Shown here one piece after another: positions 25,361 through 38,100 of a stretch of 64,000 nucleotides of DNA (its first letter is position 1; each line of letters starts with the position of its first letter). This DNA comes from Chionis minor (taxonomy: Eukaryota; Chordata; Aves; Charadriiformes; Chionididae), in assembly GCA_013398295.1 (NCBI GenBank), contig VZSF01001063.1:399672-463671 (forward strand). Direction: 5' to 3'. The translations under genes and the position numbers were made by a program. A model generated the notes under the pieces. It ran no database searches, was not told the DNA's origin, and saw only the letters and a list, made by a program, of their open reading frames with translations.

Positions 25361-28300
25361 TTTTAAGTAATTGCTCTGACATAGACTGATTACTACAGTA
25401 ACAACAGTCGGTTGTAGTTAAGGAGTAGCTTTGGCATATGGTATACATTNTTGCTTTATGTTTCAAAATGCTGGCGTTTTCTTTCCCTTGGCTTTATTTA
25501 GAAAATATCAACAACAGGCATCTGAAGGAAAAAATTAACAAATATTGTTACAACTAAACGAATTCAAAGCAACATATATCACAGCTGTTAGGATACGCCA
25601 TACAATCACAAATTAGTCATCGTTGTTATTGCAGGAAATACAACATTTCACCTCATAAACTTTCAGCTAAATTTTCCCTATTGGTACAATCCAATTGGAG
25701 CCAAATTTCCAGTTGGGCCTGGAACTACTTTTAAATACGAGGGCCCGTGAGTCTGTACAGCTTGATTCTGGGGCTTTTTTGCCACCGAAATGCTATTACA
25801 CCGTGTTTGCACTTTTGCACACCTGGTGCTCACCCATGAGAGCAGCTTCTGCACCAGGTAGTAGTAGCTGGGCACCTGTTGGTGTGGGAAAACACACCCA
25901 TCCAACCCATCTAACCTACCCCCCCTTTTTTTTGAGGTCCGTCATGCCTAGATATACAGGAAGAAATTTTGCCCAAATTAATCCTTCACATGAATTAATC
26001 TTAAAAAAAAAAAAAAAGGCTTGACAAATAGCCATCATCTCCTTCAGAAACAATATCGAATTTTGCAAGGTATCGGTCTAATTGTACTGCTGTGTATTTT
26101 AGATCACTTTTGGTTAGCAAGAGGATCACCAGCAGGCCTTTTTCTTTCTCTTTTTTAATACCTAGAGATTAACTGTTCTGTGCTGAGTACAGATACGACC
26201 CTCTTCTATCTCCATTCAAATCAAATATGCATAGCCCTGGAACAGAAAGGTAAAGAGGGTTTTTATTTTTATGTTTTATATGGCACTGTGTGAAATAATA
26301 TATTCTATGGCCAATTCTAGCTCACCTTAATCACATAATAGTAAATGAATATTCTGGAGGTCCTTTTATAGAGGCTTACTTTGAAATGCAATGTAAGTGA
26401 GATACTAATCAAAAACGAACTCAGAAACACTTTCACCTTCAAATAAAAAGATATTTTCTAAACATAAAAATGTTCAAAAGCCTAATTTCACATAAGACAA
26501 AATGTAAAGGAATAAAAATAGGGTAATAACATCACAACCAGGGAGGAGGAAAAGAAAATAAAGGAAATGTACATCTGAAGTACATTGATTTGTTTCGTTT
26601 TATTTTCTTCTCCTTGTGGTCATTTTTCTCTTCCCAGCCTCTTTGGCAGAAGTTTTAAAACATCACTTTGTAAACACTCTGAAATGTATTCTTTGTGAAA
26701 GGTAGCACGTTAAAAAATTCACAGAAGCTCCATATTATCACTGAGCCCATTTCCAGCCTGCTTCTTTCACTCACAGTGTTGTGAAACAGTTAAAAGTAAA
26801 ATTAAAGCCATTTCTATTGTAGACCGTTAACTTTTATTAAATTAGACTTGAATTATTTATGATGCGAAGTGTTTGATCTATACTATATCTGTCATGGATG
26901 AAAAAATCTGGATGGCTGAAACGTTATCACTGTTTTAAAGAAATCAGAACTCTCTCCAAAACGCAACAAGCCCTCATGCTGTTTGAGTGTTAAGACTTCT
27001 GTGCTAAATACCGAGAGGAGTCTGTGTTGTTTCTCAGATCTGGGTTCTGTGTTTGGATTGCTGAATTAGGTGCAAAATAATTGGCACGAAATAAAATTGA
27101 GTATACATCTGAAGAGCCTCCTGCTTATATTTTACAAGATTAGTGTATCTGGAAAAATATATGAAATATGATTTTTTCCACTTCTGATAAACGCCATTTC
27201 TTGAAAACAAATGCCTTCTTGTGATTCATAAATTCAGCTATGTAATTGTACACCTGTGACAGGTCAAGTGCGGGCCAGAATATGCACTTAATAAAATTCA
27301 AATATCATTACATAAAAGTTAATTATAGGAATTAGAAATTAGCCTAATTTTATTATGTCTTTTCAAGACGTGGTGAAAGAAAACAATATAGTGAAAATCA
27401 CTTATACAATGGTATAAACGCTTGGGTAAGTCCATGTATCATTAAATGTAATGTGGAATAAATATGATTACCCATGAAAGAAGCTCCATGCATTTCATTA
27501 GTTTGAGGTAAACAAATTCAATACGTGGCGTGACAAACTAAAATGCTTAAATTTCTTAAATTTCTTACTTTCGTCCTATAACACTGTGCCAGACAGACTT
27601 CAAGTTCATCCCCATCTGAGGTACAAGGTGAAATCCTGTTCTCGGGGAAATCTCTGTCTCCTATGGGAGTTAACCACTGACCTCCTGAGCCCAGCCCTTC
27701 ACACATGGTGCCGTCCCACTAAAGCTCATTCTGAACATCAAACAGTGCCCGGTCCAGTGGCCATATCCATCCACATCCCAGTGCAGTCCCAGGGAGAGCA
27801 CAGCCTTTGCAAAAGCACAGCCTTAACCAGGACACACTAATGATTGAAAACTTATATTTGAAAACTCGATGCCACCCAGAACGCACAGGGAGACTTTGAA
27901 CCCCTCATCCAAGCAAACGGTCAATAACGCCCAGTTGCAGAGAAATGGTCTCAGCAGCCCAAAAATTCATTCTCGCAGCAACAGCACCCCGACATCGCCG
28001 TGCCGACCGTGGGTTTGGTGCTGGGGAGGGTCCGAAAGCTGTGACATGGCAATATTTAGACACAGAGAGGGATCTGTGGGAGGCTAGCAGTTGGAAAGCT
28101 GCAAATCTTTTCCTGAGAATAATTTATTTCTTGTGGGAAACTGGCTCTCCCACAGATTATCCCATACTCAGAAGAAAGGAATATTAAAGTATATTAATTA
28201 CAAAAGACAGTTTTGGGGGTGGCATGGATGAAGTATGCTCTAATTTACTGAAGGTTCAACTTAAAAGTCACATAAGACTGTTGAAAGTTAAGTCCCCTTT

Positions 28301-31300
28301 AGCTGGCTCACTTGATTTTTTTTTTTTTTTGTTTCCGTTACCTATTTAATAATGCATCTATGCATATATCACCCCTATTATTAATAGTAAATGTGCATTT
28401 CAACATGTCAAGTTTTCCTAGCCCCACTTTTGAAATTTTTTTTTTTTTAATATAAAAAAGCAAAGGCATTTCCTAGGGCACATGCTGCCAGACACCCAGC
28501 ATTTATCTTATCTTAGTTGATGACTTTCCTTTTATCCTGAAATGATTTGACAATGACTCTATGATTTCCTGTACAAATTACCCTTTGAAAGTGGCAGTGG
28601 CGCTTGGCAGCGATCTTCACTTAATTACTGAGTGGATTATTAGCATACGGCTTTTTTTCACCCCTTCATTTCTTTATATCTTCTAGATTGCGCTGACAGT
28701 TCCCTTTCATTGCGTGCTTTAACTCACTGAATACTAAACATTATGCAGATTGCAGCTGAGAAGTACCCAGTCTACTCCAGCCCTCTTCCCCCACTGTCTG
28801 TGCTCAGCATCAGCCCTCCTTGAAGGAGAGTAATTTGTAGGTCAGAAATCAATAGTGTGTCTGGGAAGCGCATTTGTGGGTTCTCTGCTTTAGACTGAGC
28901 AGAAATTAATGTTTTAAAATAAGTGCTCATCCTAGAAGGTAGCAGGCTGCATTCCTTCTTTTTGTTTCATTGCTCTTGAAATAGTCTTCCCTATTAGGTG
29001 TGGGGTTTTGGGGTTTTTTTGGGTTTTTTGTGTTTTTTTTTTTTTTTAAATTCATCATGCTAACTGTCCATCGGGTAGCAGTGATTCTATAGCTAAAATA
29101 ACAATCATTTTTCCTCCAGCCAACACCTGTGCAAAAGGGTGTTGTTAAGCTGAACTCCTTTGTCTCACACACATTGTTACTTATTATTTGTCGGGACAAG
29201 ATAAATGTGAATGATAAATCACAAAGATTTCCTCCTGGCTTTCTCCCTGCGAGGACTCTTCAGAGGCTTGGACACTAAGTAGAGTGCACATGCATACACG
29301 TCAGGATTTCTCCAGCCACCTCTGCTTCATGCTGTTCATCTGCTGGCTGTAGGAAGTCCATGCTGCACTTCTTTGCTGGAAAAGGTCCAAACTGCGTGTC
29401 TTCCCAGGTCCCTTCCCTGGTCTCAGTTATGCACCAATGAAGACAAATAGCTTTTTCTGGTTCTTCTGGTACCTTGGTTGTGAAGGCAGGTGCTGCTGGA
29501 ACCACACAGTTCAGCAGTTGTAGATGTAGGCTGGCTGTCTGACAAAACTGGCTTCTTTTCACTTCCATGAAGTCTTGGCATTTGGAAAAAAAAGTCATCC
29601 CAAAATAAGATAAAAAGCTAGTTTCCTCCCAAATTGAAATTCAGTATATTAAACATATTAAATTCAATATATTAGACTACTGATTTACCTGGAAGCTATG
29701 AGACATACAGACTTTGTGCTCTCTAGGAAGCTCAACAGATCCAGCTGGCAAAAGCCCAGGGAAGCCACACTGGTAAACAGTCAATGAAAACTCCAAGTTA
29801 AGAGACCAAATAGTACGTTCTCTTTACAATTTTTCTTCACCCTGTGGGAAGCTTTGCGAAAAAAAGAATATACCTACCAACTATTTCTGTTTCAGTGAAT
29901 CTGTGTTTTCAGAGGCAAAGACTGCTGCTGAAAATGCCCATCACTACTTTTAGGTCTGATGTTCTTCAAACTCACTCTCTTTAAAGCCATCTGCAGTCAG
30001 TAAGTCAAGCCTCTACAGTTAGCAAAGCCACGTGGCCTTCTTCTAGGTGAGCTTAGCAATGCCTGTCCTTCTCTTCGTCCTGTTACCTACACAGCTCATA
30101 TGTGCTCCTTCTCCAGTCCATGATCTCTGCACCACTGTCCATGTTGGCTTACTCCAGCAGTCTGGCTTGGATGTAATACCTTTAAAATGATGTTCTACCC
30201 ATCAGACTTGGGAATCGAGACATGGTGGCTGCTCACAAGCTGGCTCATGTGTTTGGGTCTGCCCTCGCCTGGCCCAGAGTGCTTCTGGGTCTCCCTGAGG
30301 CCTTTGTAGGTCTTTACTCCCACACAAGGACTGGGAAGCAAAAATACAAATGTGGTAGGAAGAACCCTTTTATCAGTCTCCTTCTAACGGTGAGCTAATC
30401 AGTCCAGTTAACAGGCATGGCTTGATTTTGCTTTCTCCACTTGGACTATTTTCTTGCTTCACGAGACACCTCATGTATTTATCTTCTGAGGAATGAGATT
30501 GGCTTCGGCCACATGCGAGCACTCATGCAACCCTTGCTTCAAGCCCCACCTGCTCAGAGGACCCTTCACGCTGAGTGTGGTTGTGCTGTACCTTGTGCCA
30601 ACACAGCCGTGCTGCCGTGTCATTGCAAATGAGCTTTGTACAGGGACCACCAGGGCTCCAGCCTTTGGTAAGTATGAGGACTAGATTTTTGTATTTGTTT
30701 TTATGAAAGTCTTGTTCTAAGGCAATTGGATTGACTCAAGCTCTTTAAGAAAAACACAAATTTTCTTGAGATTTACAATACAATTATGACACTTGGCAGG
30801 ACTGGGTGCTAGTGGAGTGTGATCTGTCAAAAGGCTGGAACCCAGTGAGACCCCATGAAAGGTTATGAACCCTCCGTGCGCCCGTGCACTTGCCAAACAT
30901 TTTATCTTTCTTTGCCCATACCTGATCTCTGTCTCCGGAGGCGTCTGGAACAATTTGCTGCAGGCTACCAGCATCATTGTAAACACAGCAGTGTCTCAGG
31001 CAGATTTTAATTTCTAGCACTTGCTGGAAGGGCTGTACCTTTAAAAGATCATGCATTTCCAGCACTGCAGTTGTCACGAAGAGATCCTCTAGACAGAAAG
31101 TACACTCCTGGGCTTTAACGCAGAGCTACAAAAAGTTTGCTCTAAGCAGCCCAAATGAATCTTTCGAGGACATGCTAGGATAAATTGGCTCCCGAATTGC
31201 CTTGTTCCTTTAATTCTCAGTCCCAGATGGCTCTTTTCTCTCACACGGCAAACTCACTTTAGCCTTTCCCATCTTAAAACAAACACAAAATGAAGAACCC

Positions 31301-31925
31301 ATCCCTAGCCCTATATCCTTCTTCAGCTGTGTACCCAGGTGCTTCTGTGCAGCGCCTGAGCTTGCTCTGCCCCTGGTCCAGGACCTCTGGTGGCAGCTCC
31401 CACCCCCTCACCCAGTGCCTCTGCATCCCAGTTCTTCCCTTTCCCCTGAAAGCTTGGGATCATGGTTTCCCTCAATGTCCATCACTTCTCAGTTGTCCTC
31501 ACGTGCAGTCAGTGGAGGCTCTATATCAGTGGAGATGTTTCCTTCTGAAAGCAGTGGAGTTTTCCCTCCTCCTTATTCTCTAGGACTTCAGTAATTTTCT
31601 TGATAGACTCAGGCTTTATGCAGATCACTGACAAATTTTCCTCTCCACTACAGGACCAGACAGATAGATGGAGACACCTTTCTGCTTCGATCCTACCCCA
31701 AATCAAAACCTTGGCCTTTTTCTTGGAAACTTTCTTACAAATCTCCGGTTGTCAATTCCAGCTCAGTTTGGCTAAAACAGAGATTTCCATACTTCTACCA
31801 AATCCTCCTTCTGCATACTTTCTCCAGAGCCTTGAGCACTAGCACTGCCTGTAACTCAGGTGTCCAGTTCAGCTTGGATCACTTTCTGGACCTTACAGCT
31901 TGGGCTAGGAATATTTTTCACTGCA
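25361..31925. other. Unique non-coding DNA
   Basis: No gene was seen. One ambiguous base (N) is present at 25450. T-rich simple sequence lies at 28319-28331 and 29001-29047. AT-rich stretches at about 26680-27500 and 28480-28760 look like candidate conserved non-coding elements. None of the reading frames up to 109 codons shows a domain. Confidence 0.55.
29001..29047. repeat. G/T-only low-complexity tract
   Basis: Runs of T (3 to 15) are separated by GGGG, GGG and G blocks. It is a purine/pyrimidine-biased low-complexity sequence with no evident function. Confidence 0.85.
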
Positions 31926-32101
31926 TTGGGTTTGCGTGGCAAGGTTTTGGTAGAGGTGGCGCTACAGGGGTGGCTTCTGTGAGAAGTTGCTAGAATCTTC
32001 CCCTGTGTTCAATGGAGCCAATGCCAGCTGGCTCCAAGACAGACCCACCACTGGCCAAGGCCGAGCCCACCAGCGACACTGGAAGCGCCTCTGGGATAAC
32101 G

Positions 32102-32109
32102 TATTTAAG
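32102..32109 (+). promoter_or_regulatory. LTR TATA-like box
   Basis: TATTTAAG lies in the 5' third of the LTR, where its core promoter is expected. The CR1 insertion lies downstream and separates it from the LTR poly(A) signal. Confidence 0.5.
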
Positions 32110-32384
32110 AAGAGGGGAAAAAAGAATTGTGCCACACCAGCAGCACCCGAGAGAGGAGTGAGAATATGTGAGAGAAACATCTCTGCAGTCACAAAGGTCA
32201 GTGAAGAAGGAGCGGGGGGAGGTTCTCCGGGTGCCAGAGCAGAGATGTTGTCTATTTGGACCTCAGTGAGGCCTTTGACAGAGTCTCCCACAGCATTCTG
32301 CTAGAGAAGCTGGCAGCCCATGGCACTGACAGGTGAACTCTTCGCTGGGTTAAAAACTGGCTGAATGGCCGAGCCCAGAGAGAT

Positions 32385-32603
32385 GTGGTGAACGGTGCTG
32401 AATCCAGTTGGCGTCAGGTCTCAAGTGGCGTTCCTCAGGGCTCAGTTTTGGGGCCAGTCTTGTTTAATATCTTTATTGATGATCTGGATGAGGGGAATGA
32501 GTGCACCCTCAGTAAGTTTTCAGACTACACCAAATTAGGAGGGAGTGTTGATCTGCTTGAGGGTAGGAAGGCTCTGCAGAGGGATCTGGACAGGCTGGGC
32601 TGA
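32385..32603 (+). pseudogene. CR1 reverse transcriptase fragment with altered active site
   Basis: The frame carries [34 protein letters not shown] RT sequence, seen here as [11 protein letters not shown] then [10 protein letters not shown]. The active-site motif expected as [10 protein letters not shown] is [10 protein letters not shown]. The second aspartate, which binds metal in reverse transcriptases, is lost to tyrosine. The frame then ends at a stop after RDLDRLG where a few bases are missing. This copy cannot encode active RT. Confidence 0.9.
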
Positions 32604-32633
32604 GGCCAATAGTGTGAGGTTCAACAAGGCCAA

Positions 32634-33311
32634 GTGCCGGGTCCTGCACTTGGGTCACAACAGCCCCATGCAGCGCTACAGGCTTGGGGAAGAGTGGCTG
32701 GAAAGCTGCCTGGTGGAAAAGGACCTGGGGGTGTTGGTCAACCGTTGGCTGAATATGAGCCAGCAGTGTGCCCAGGTGGTCAAAAGGCCAATGGCATCTT
32801 GGCCTGCATCAAGAATGGTGTGGCCAGCAGGAGCAGGGAAGTGATTATGCCCCTGTACTCGGCACTGGTAAGGCCACACCTGGAATACTGTGTTCAGTTT
32901 TGGGCCCCTCACTACAAGAAGGACGTTGAGGTGCTGGAGTGTGTCCAGAGAAGGACAAGGAAGCTGGTGAGGGGTCTGGAGCACAAGTCTCATGAGGAGC
33001 GGCTGAGGCAACTGGGGTTGTTGAGCCTGGAGAAAAGAAGGCTGAGGGGAGACCTTATCGCTCTCTGCAGCTACATAAGAGGAGGCTGCAGCGAGGTGGG
33101 GATTGGTCTCTTCTCCCAAGTAACAAGTGATAGGACAAGAGGAAATGGCCTCAAGTTGTGCCAGGGGAGATTTAGATTGGATATTAGGAAAAATTTCTTC
33201 ACAGAAAGGGTTGTCAAGCATTGGAACAGGCTGCCCAGGGCAGTGGTGGAATCGCCATCCCTGGAGGTATTTAAAAGACAGGTAGATGTGGTGCTGAGGG
33301 ACGTGGTTTAG
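32634..33311 (+). pseudogene. CR1 ORF2 C-terminal remnant
   Basis: The authentic CR1 frame runs from about 32780 to the TAG stop at 33309-33311: [87 protein letters not shown]. The first 48 or so residues of the open frame are a shifted reading of upstream CR1 sequence and are not meaningful; the proper frame there is the one running at 32545-32844. The 392-codon frame on the opposite strand is only the antisense of this repeat. Confidence 0.9.
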
Positions 33312-34001
33312 TGGTGGTTTTGGCAGCGTTAGTTTCATCGTTGGACTCAATGATCTTAAAGGTCTCTTCCAACTTAAGTGATTCTGTGAGATTCCCCTGC
33401 AGCCTGTGCTGAAGACCATGGTGAGGCAGGCTGTCACCCTGTAGCCCATGGAGGTTAACAGTGGAGCCGACGATAGCCACCTGCACCACGTGGAGGACCC
33501 CGTGCTAGAGCAGGTGAATGCCCAAAAGAGGCTGTGGCTCTGAGGAAAACCCACAGTGGAGCAGGATCCTGACAGGACATGTGGACCTGTGGAGAGAAGA
33601 GCCCACACTGCAGCAGGTTTGCTGGCAGGACTTGTAACCCCATGGGTGACCCACACTGGAGCAGTCTGTTCCTGAAGGACTGCACCCTGTGGAAAGGACC
33701 TGTGCTGGAGTTCAGGAAGAACTGCAGTCCATGGGAAGGACTCACACTGGAGAATTTCATGGAGGACTGTCTTCCATGATAAGGACTCCACACTGGAGCA
33801 GGGGAAGAGTGTGAGGAAGGAGCTGCAGAGACAATATGTCATAACTGACCACAACCCCCATTCCTTGTCCCGCTGTGCTGCTGCAGCAGAGAAGGCAGGG
33901 AATTCAGGAATGAAGTTGAGCCAGAGAAGAATGGAGGGGTAGAGGTAAGGTGTTCTAGGATTTGGTTTTATTTTTCATTGCCCTTCTCTAATTTCATTGG
34001 T

Positions 34002-34007
34002 AATAAA
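34002..34007 (+). promoter_or_regulatory. LTR poly(A) signal AATAAA
   Basis: GGTAATAAATTAAATTAA lies about 180 bases before the LTR 3' end, as expected for the polyadenylation signal of the element. Confidence 0.55.
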
Positions 34008-34283
34008 TTAAATTAATTTTCGCCAAGTTGAGTCTGTTTTGCCCATGACAGTAATTGCTGAGTGACCTCCCTTGTCTTGACTCATGAGCCTTTTGTTATA
34101 TTTTCTCTCCCCGGTCCAGCTGAGGAGGGGAGTCAGAGAGTGGCTTTGGTGGGCACCTGGCAGCCAGCCAGGGTCAAATCACCACACTCGCACACACTAT
34201 CTAAAGGATATTCCCCAAGCCATGGCTTCTCTAATCTCTCTATGAGAATGAAATCCTTTCGATCTCTCATAATTTTGCATCAC

Positions 34284-34321
34284 CTTTCTTTTTTTTTCTC
34301 TTTTTTTCCCCCCCCCCCCCC
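34284..34321. repeat. Pyrimidine tract ending in a C-run
   Basis: T-runs broken by CTC pass into about 14 consecutive C. It is low-complexity sequence, prone to slippage and sequencing length error. Confidence 0.85.
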
Positions 34322-34884
34322 TAAATAAAACATAGCTCCAATGGTAGTCAGTTGCTCAGAGCATTTTCCTAATCCATCATTTGGATTTTATCATCTCGTC
34401 TAGGAATCTCTCTGATATCCTCTTATTTTTGCCACAAAATCACCACAGCCTAGCTCTGCCTGTTAATTTCTCATGGTGTGATTGTGAGGATGCCAGCTCC
34501 CACCCACATTCAGCTCACTTTTACTTCTCTCACTTCTCTAATACATAAACAAGCATCGTCATCCATTTTGCCATTTTGATCCCCACACCAGAAAGAGAGT
34601 TCCTGTAAATATCCGCTCAGCGTCTTCCTTCAGATCCTTGCCCTCTGACAGTCTACTGCCATGCTCACAAGACCCAACAGTGGTGAAGCACAGTTGTGCA
34701 GAAATCCCCACTCTTGATGCTGCTGCTATTGTCTCATTTTCTTCTCGAGCAGGACTATGAACAGTCATCCTCCCGGTCCAGTTCTCATTTTTCTTCTCAG
34801 TCCACTCACCCTATTTTCTAAAACTCAAGTCCTTAAGGAACTAGGGGTTGGGTTGTCACTACGTACAGGGTTTTCCTCTCAGGA

Positions 34885-35100
34885 GCTTTGCTAAAGCAGC
34901 TTCAGTGGCTCCCAGTGCCCATTCATGCGCCTTTGATGTGCTATGTGTATGCCTCCCTGCCTTACAAGCACATTAACACGAGCCAGAACTACCTTACAAG
35001 CAAGTCCACTTCAGAAGCAGCACAAAGTGCTGAGCCTGGGCTGGTTTACCCTTCTGTGTCTCCCTCAGAGTTAATTCTAGGTTTCCTGTACAGCACTGGT
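34885..35100 (+). mobile_element. Probable ancient L2-type LINE remnant
   Basis: GCAGCTTCAGTGGCTCCCAG, and then TACAAGCACATT and CCAGAACTACCTTACAAGC at matching spacing, resemble the C-terminal coding end of L2 LINEs, whose proteins carry LHWLPV followed by a YKALHGLAP-like segment. Translation gives LQWLPVPI, then a degenerate YVYASLPYKHINTSQNYLTS. The copy is heavily decayed, as expected for an element older than the bird lineage. Seen: the word pattern and LQWLPV. Inferred: family. Chance similarity is possible. Confidence 0.45.
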
Positions 35101-38100
35101 CTGTGCAGGGCAAACGTGCCCTTAAACATGACTTTCCTATAGGTTTTTGCTCACCTTAAGCAGAGCAGAATCTCAATCATCTTCTTCAGGGAAGAAGAAA
35201 GAGCTCTTGTTATGATGAATTTGAAAGATTTTATCTTCTTGTGGGTGGCACACATCCGTCAGTTCCCTGATACCTGGTGGCTGGTTATTTTCAGAGCAGA
35301 AGTCAGATTGCTAGAATGTCTCACCTATTAACAGAAGACTGCAATTATCGCTATTTCTTTAGCAGAGATAAATTAGGAATATTTTCAGTGTCGCGTCCCA
35401 TTGTGTAAATTAACAAGTGAGCTTGGACCTCACCATTCTCCATTAAAATCTCACTGTGGTTCATAATGCAGTGAAGCACTCCTTCCCCCAGGTCATTCTG
35501 TGGGCTAATCAGACCAGGAGAGTCACGCAGAGCTGAGTGCTTGTTTTTTTCCTTTCCTCTCGCTTATGCAAGAGTCAAACAAGTCAACCTGTGACACTGT
35601 GCTGTGTTAGAGTGTGAGCAAACTGCTGAACGGGGTGTTTTCTGTGAAACACTGAGCAAGGAACCCTGTTAGAATGAAAAAGACACGTTATGTTCCTTTG
35701 TCTCCAGCTCACTTTGCAGTCACAAGGAACCACCTCAGCTACTTCTGCCTGGCTTATTGCTACAGCCTGAAAGATCTGACACACACCTTTACAGTGGCAT
35801 CACATACAGCTTCTCCGGTGGGTTGCTAGAAAGCGAGGGTCAGAAACACTCTGCTGCTGTAACATGAAAACAGAGGGGTTATTGGGAGGGCTAAAGACGT
35901 GAAGTGGAGACTTGATATCTGATAAATTTGCTCCAAAATTCAGGTCCGGTTCTATCAGGACATTTAAACAATTTCCCTTTAATGCCACAGAGCCGGTTTT
36001 TAAACAGCTTAGCAGGTACCATATGCATCAATTACAGTTTTATTGAGTGTTGCTTGCTAGCGCTGCTGAATTTGGATTGGCTACCATCTGTTTAGAAGCT
36101 CGGAAAAAACCTGCTATTGCCTGAGATACCATTGCAGGTTAGCAGTTTCTGTGATGTTCTTCAGAACCTGCCTTAAAATACCCTGGAAACGCTGGCTGAA
36201 ATAGCAGCACTGTACCTGAAAATGTATCCTTAACCTGAAAGGATATTATTGCAGGGCTAAAGAGATAATGCAATCTGGGACAAATATTTTAAATATTAAC
36301 ATTTTTAGTTATTATCATTTTAAACATAAAATATATAACAAGATAGCGGAGGTTTCTTATGCCTTTAGGAAAATGTCAGTATAAGACATTAGACCCAAGT
36401 TTTAGGCTAAAAGGGAAAGGCTTCCAACCTGGGGAGGATGAGGCTGACTGCCTGGATGAGGAGTCAGGTAAGTGAATATGAAAAAGAAGCAACCTTTCAG
36501 AAAAGTGTATATGGGGCATAAAGACAAGTTTCAGCAGAGAACTGCTGGAACAAAGAACTTCTTGTATTCTGCATTCTCCTCTGCATATCTCACCGCCCTT
36601 TTTTGCTTCCTAGTCTGTTGGCCCATATGAACATGGCCAGGATATTACATTATCTCCATAGTTGCAAACATGAAAATAGATGATAAAAGGGCAAATGAAT
36701 TTGTGGGACAGAACATTTTACACATGAAGCCAGGTTCAAGAGTTGAGCAAATGACTCTGTAGTAGTCTTTGATGCAACGCACTTGCCCTGTGTGAGAAGA
36801 CTGAAATTACCTTGACTTGATTGCAGCATAAAACTATTTATTACATCTTTTTTGAATTTTTTTTCTGTTGTCTGAAGGAAATGCAAGTAGTTCCCTAGAA
36901 CTGTGTAAATGGCCATACACTAAATTTGAGGTACGCTGACCTAGGTAAGTTCCCTGCAATTTTTATTTTCTTGGTTACATGACAAATGCATGAGGTCTTA
37001 TAGAACGCTTACCATGAATGGTGCTTTAGTTTCCTTTTTTGAGCTAGATGTACCTTTCCCAAAAATCACTTTCAGTGAAAACCTGGGCAATGTGAAGAAT
37101 TTAAGCATGATTCTCCTTTGGCAGTTCGCACAGTTGAACAGAGGATTCCCAATACAGTGTTTATCTGTCTCGTGCATTTTATTCCAGCAAAGAATTCAGA
37201 GAAGCTCTGAGCTCTCCATCCCAGATAAACACTCCCAAGGGTATCATCGAATTTCCTGCTGTGCATTTTTCCAACTCCAGCACCACAGACACAAGACGGG
37301 TTGAAGTGCCTGCCCTGACCTGCTCTCAAAGCCCATGGTTATGTATTTCTTTGGCCTGTTTTGTCTTTTCTGTGCCAAGGCTGTGACACGTGGTGGGAGG
37401 GGAACACTGTCAGCTGGTGGTTCCAGAGGTGTGATATCCTACTACAAGACTTCCAGTGTAAATATTTGCATATACAAAGATCAAAATCATGGGTCTTTGG
37501 TATTTACATAAGTAAATGTTGACAGTCACTCATGTAAAGCACACATGTAAAGGTGTAAGCGTAACCAAAGCAAATTTATTTGTAAATGTGATTGAATTTA
37601 CATGTGCATTCTGAGGAAGCAGGGGGAGGGTGTTTGTTTTTCCTTTTCTGACTGTTTGCTTTGGCAGAACTTGTGCCATCTCCAACCTTTCTTCATATTA
37701 TTTTTGCTTGCTTTCTTTAGTATTTGCCCGGGGTACCTTAGCAGTGGCCAAGACTGTTTTAAAGTCTCTGTGTTAGCAGCATTCTTTGAAAATATCTGGT
37801 TTGCCTTCCAGGGAAAAAAAGCCCAAAAAACCACCAACCACCCAAACCTCTTTTATTATGTAAAGCAGTTACAAGAAAAGAGATAAATAGAAAAAAAACA
37901 GATAATAAAAGCGAAAGTGCTTCTGAGTCTGTCAGTACCGCACTCTTTTTCTAATTAGATCCCCAAATAGTGACAAACTGGTGAAAATAACACACATTGT
38001 AAAGGTAACAATGTTACAAGGCACTAATTTGGCGTGACGGGGGTTTTGAATAGTCTGATCTTTGGAAGTTGGGGCAGAAGGCAACTTCAAACATTTGAGG

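Larger units (their letters stand above)
32247..33387 (+). mobile_element. CR1 LINE nested inside the LTR, plus strand
   Basis: This 5'-truncated CR1 of about 1.14 kb begins in the RT domain (VVYLDLSEAFDRVSHS) and ends at GTGATTCTGTGA. LTR sequence is continuous across the two sides, proving insertion into an existing LTR. GAGAT stands at 32242-32246 and again at 33388-33392, so a 5-bp duplication or microhomology marks the junctions. The coding part is broken. An in-frame TGA lies near 32333 where the family has a tryptophan codon. The catalytic FADD motif reads FSDY near 32519-32530. A small deletion near 32598 and a shift near 32780 follow. The last 100-plus codons ([17 protein letters not shown] to [11 protein letters not shown]) remain open. 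Confidence 0.95.
31926..34186 (+). mobile_element. Solo LTR of an avian endogenous retrovirus, split by a CR1
   Basis: The LTR occupies 31926-32246 and resumes at 33388-34186, about 1.1 kb without the CR1. The left part has the typical avian start TTTGCGTGGCAAGGTTTTGG, a central CCAAGACAGACCCACCACTGG block and a TATA-like TATTTAAG at 32102-32109. The right part has repeating units built on GGACTCACACTGGAG-type words. AATAAA follows at 34002-34007, and the end is GGGTCAAATCACCACA, closing with the CA expected of an LTR. No internal retroviral genes flank it, so it is a solo LTR. A clean target duplication was not seen at the outer ends. The ERVL-like family name is recalled from pattern and needs a repeat search. 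Confidence 0.75.

Noticed and set aside
25450..25450. Single N
   Set aside because: Assembly or base-call ambiguity, not a biological feature; it lies outside any called element except unique DNA.
32676..33854. 392-codon minus-strand open frame
   Set aside because: It runs antisense through the CR1 and the LTR. The opposite strand carries the true CR1 ORF2 sequence, so this is a shadow frame.
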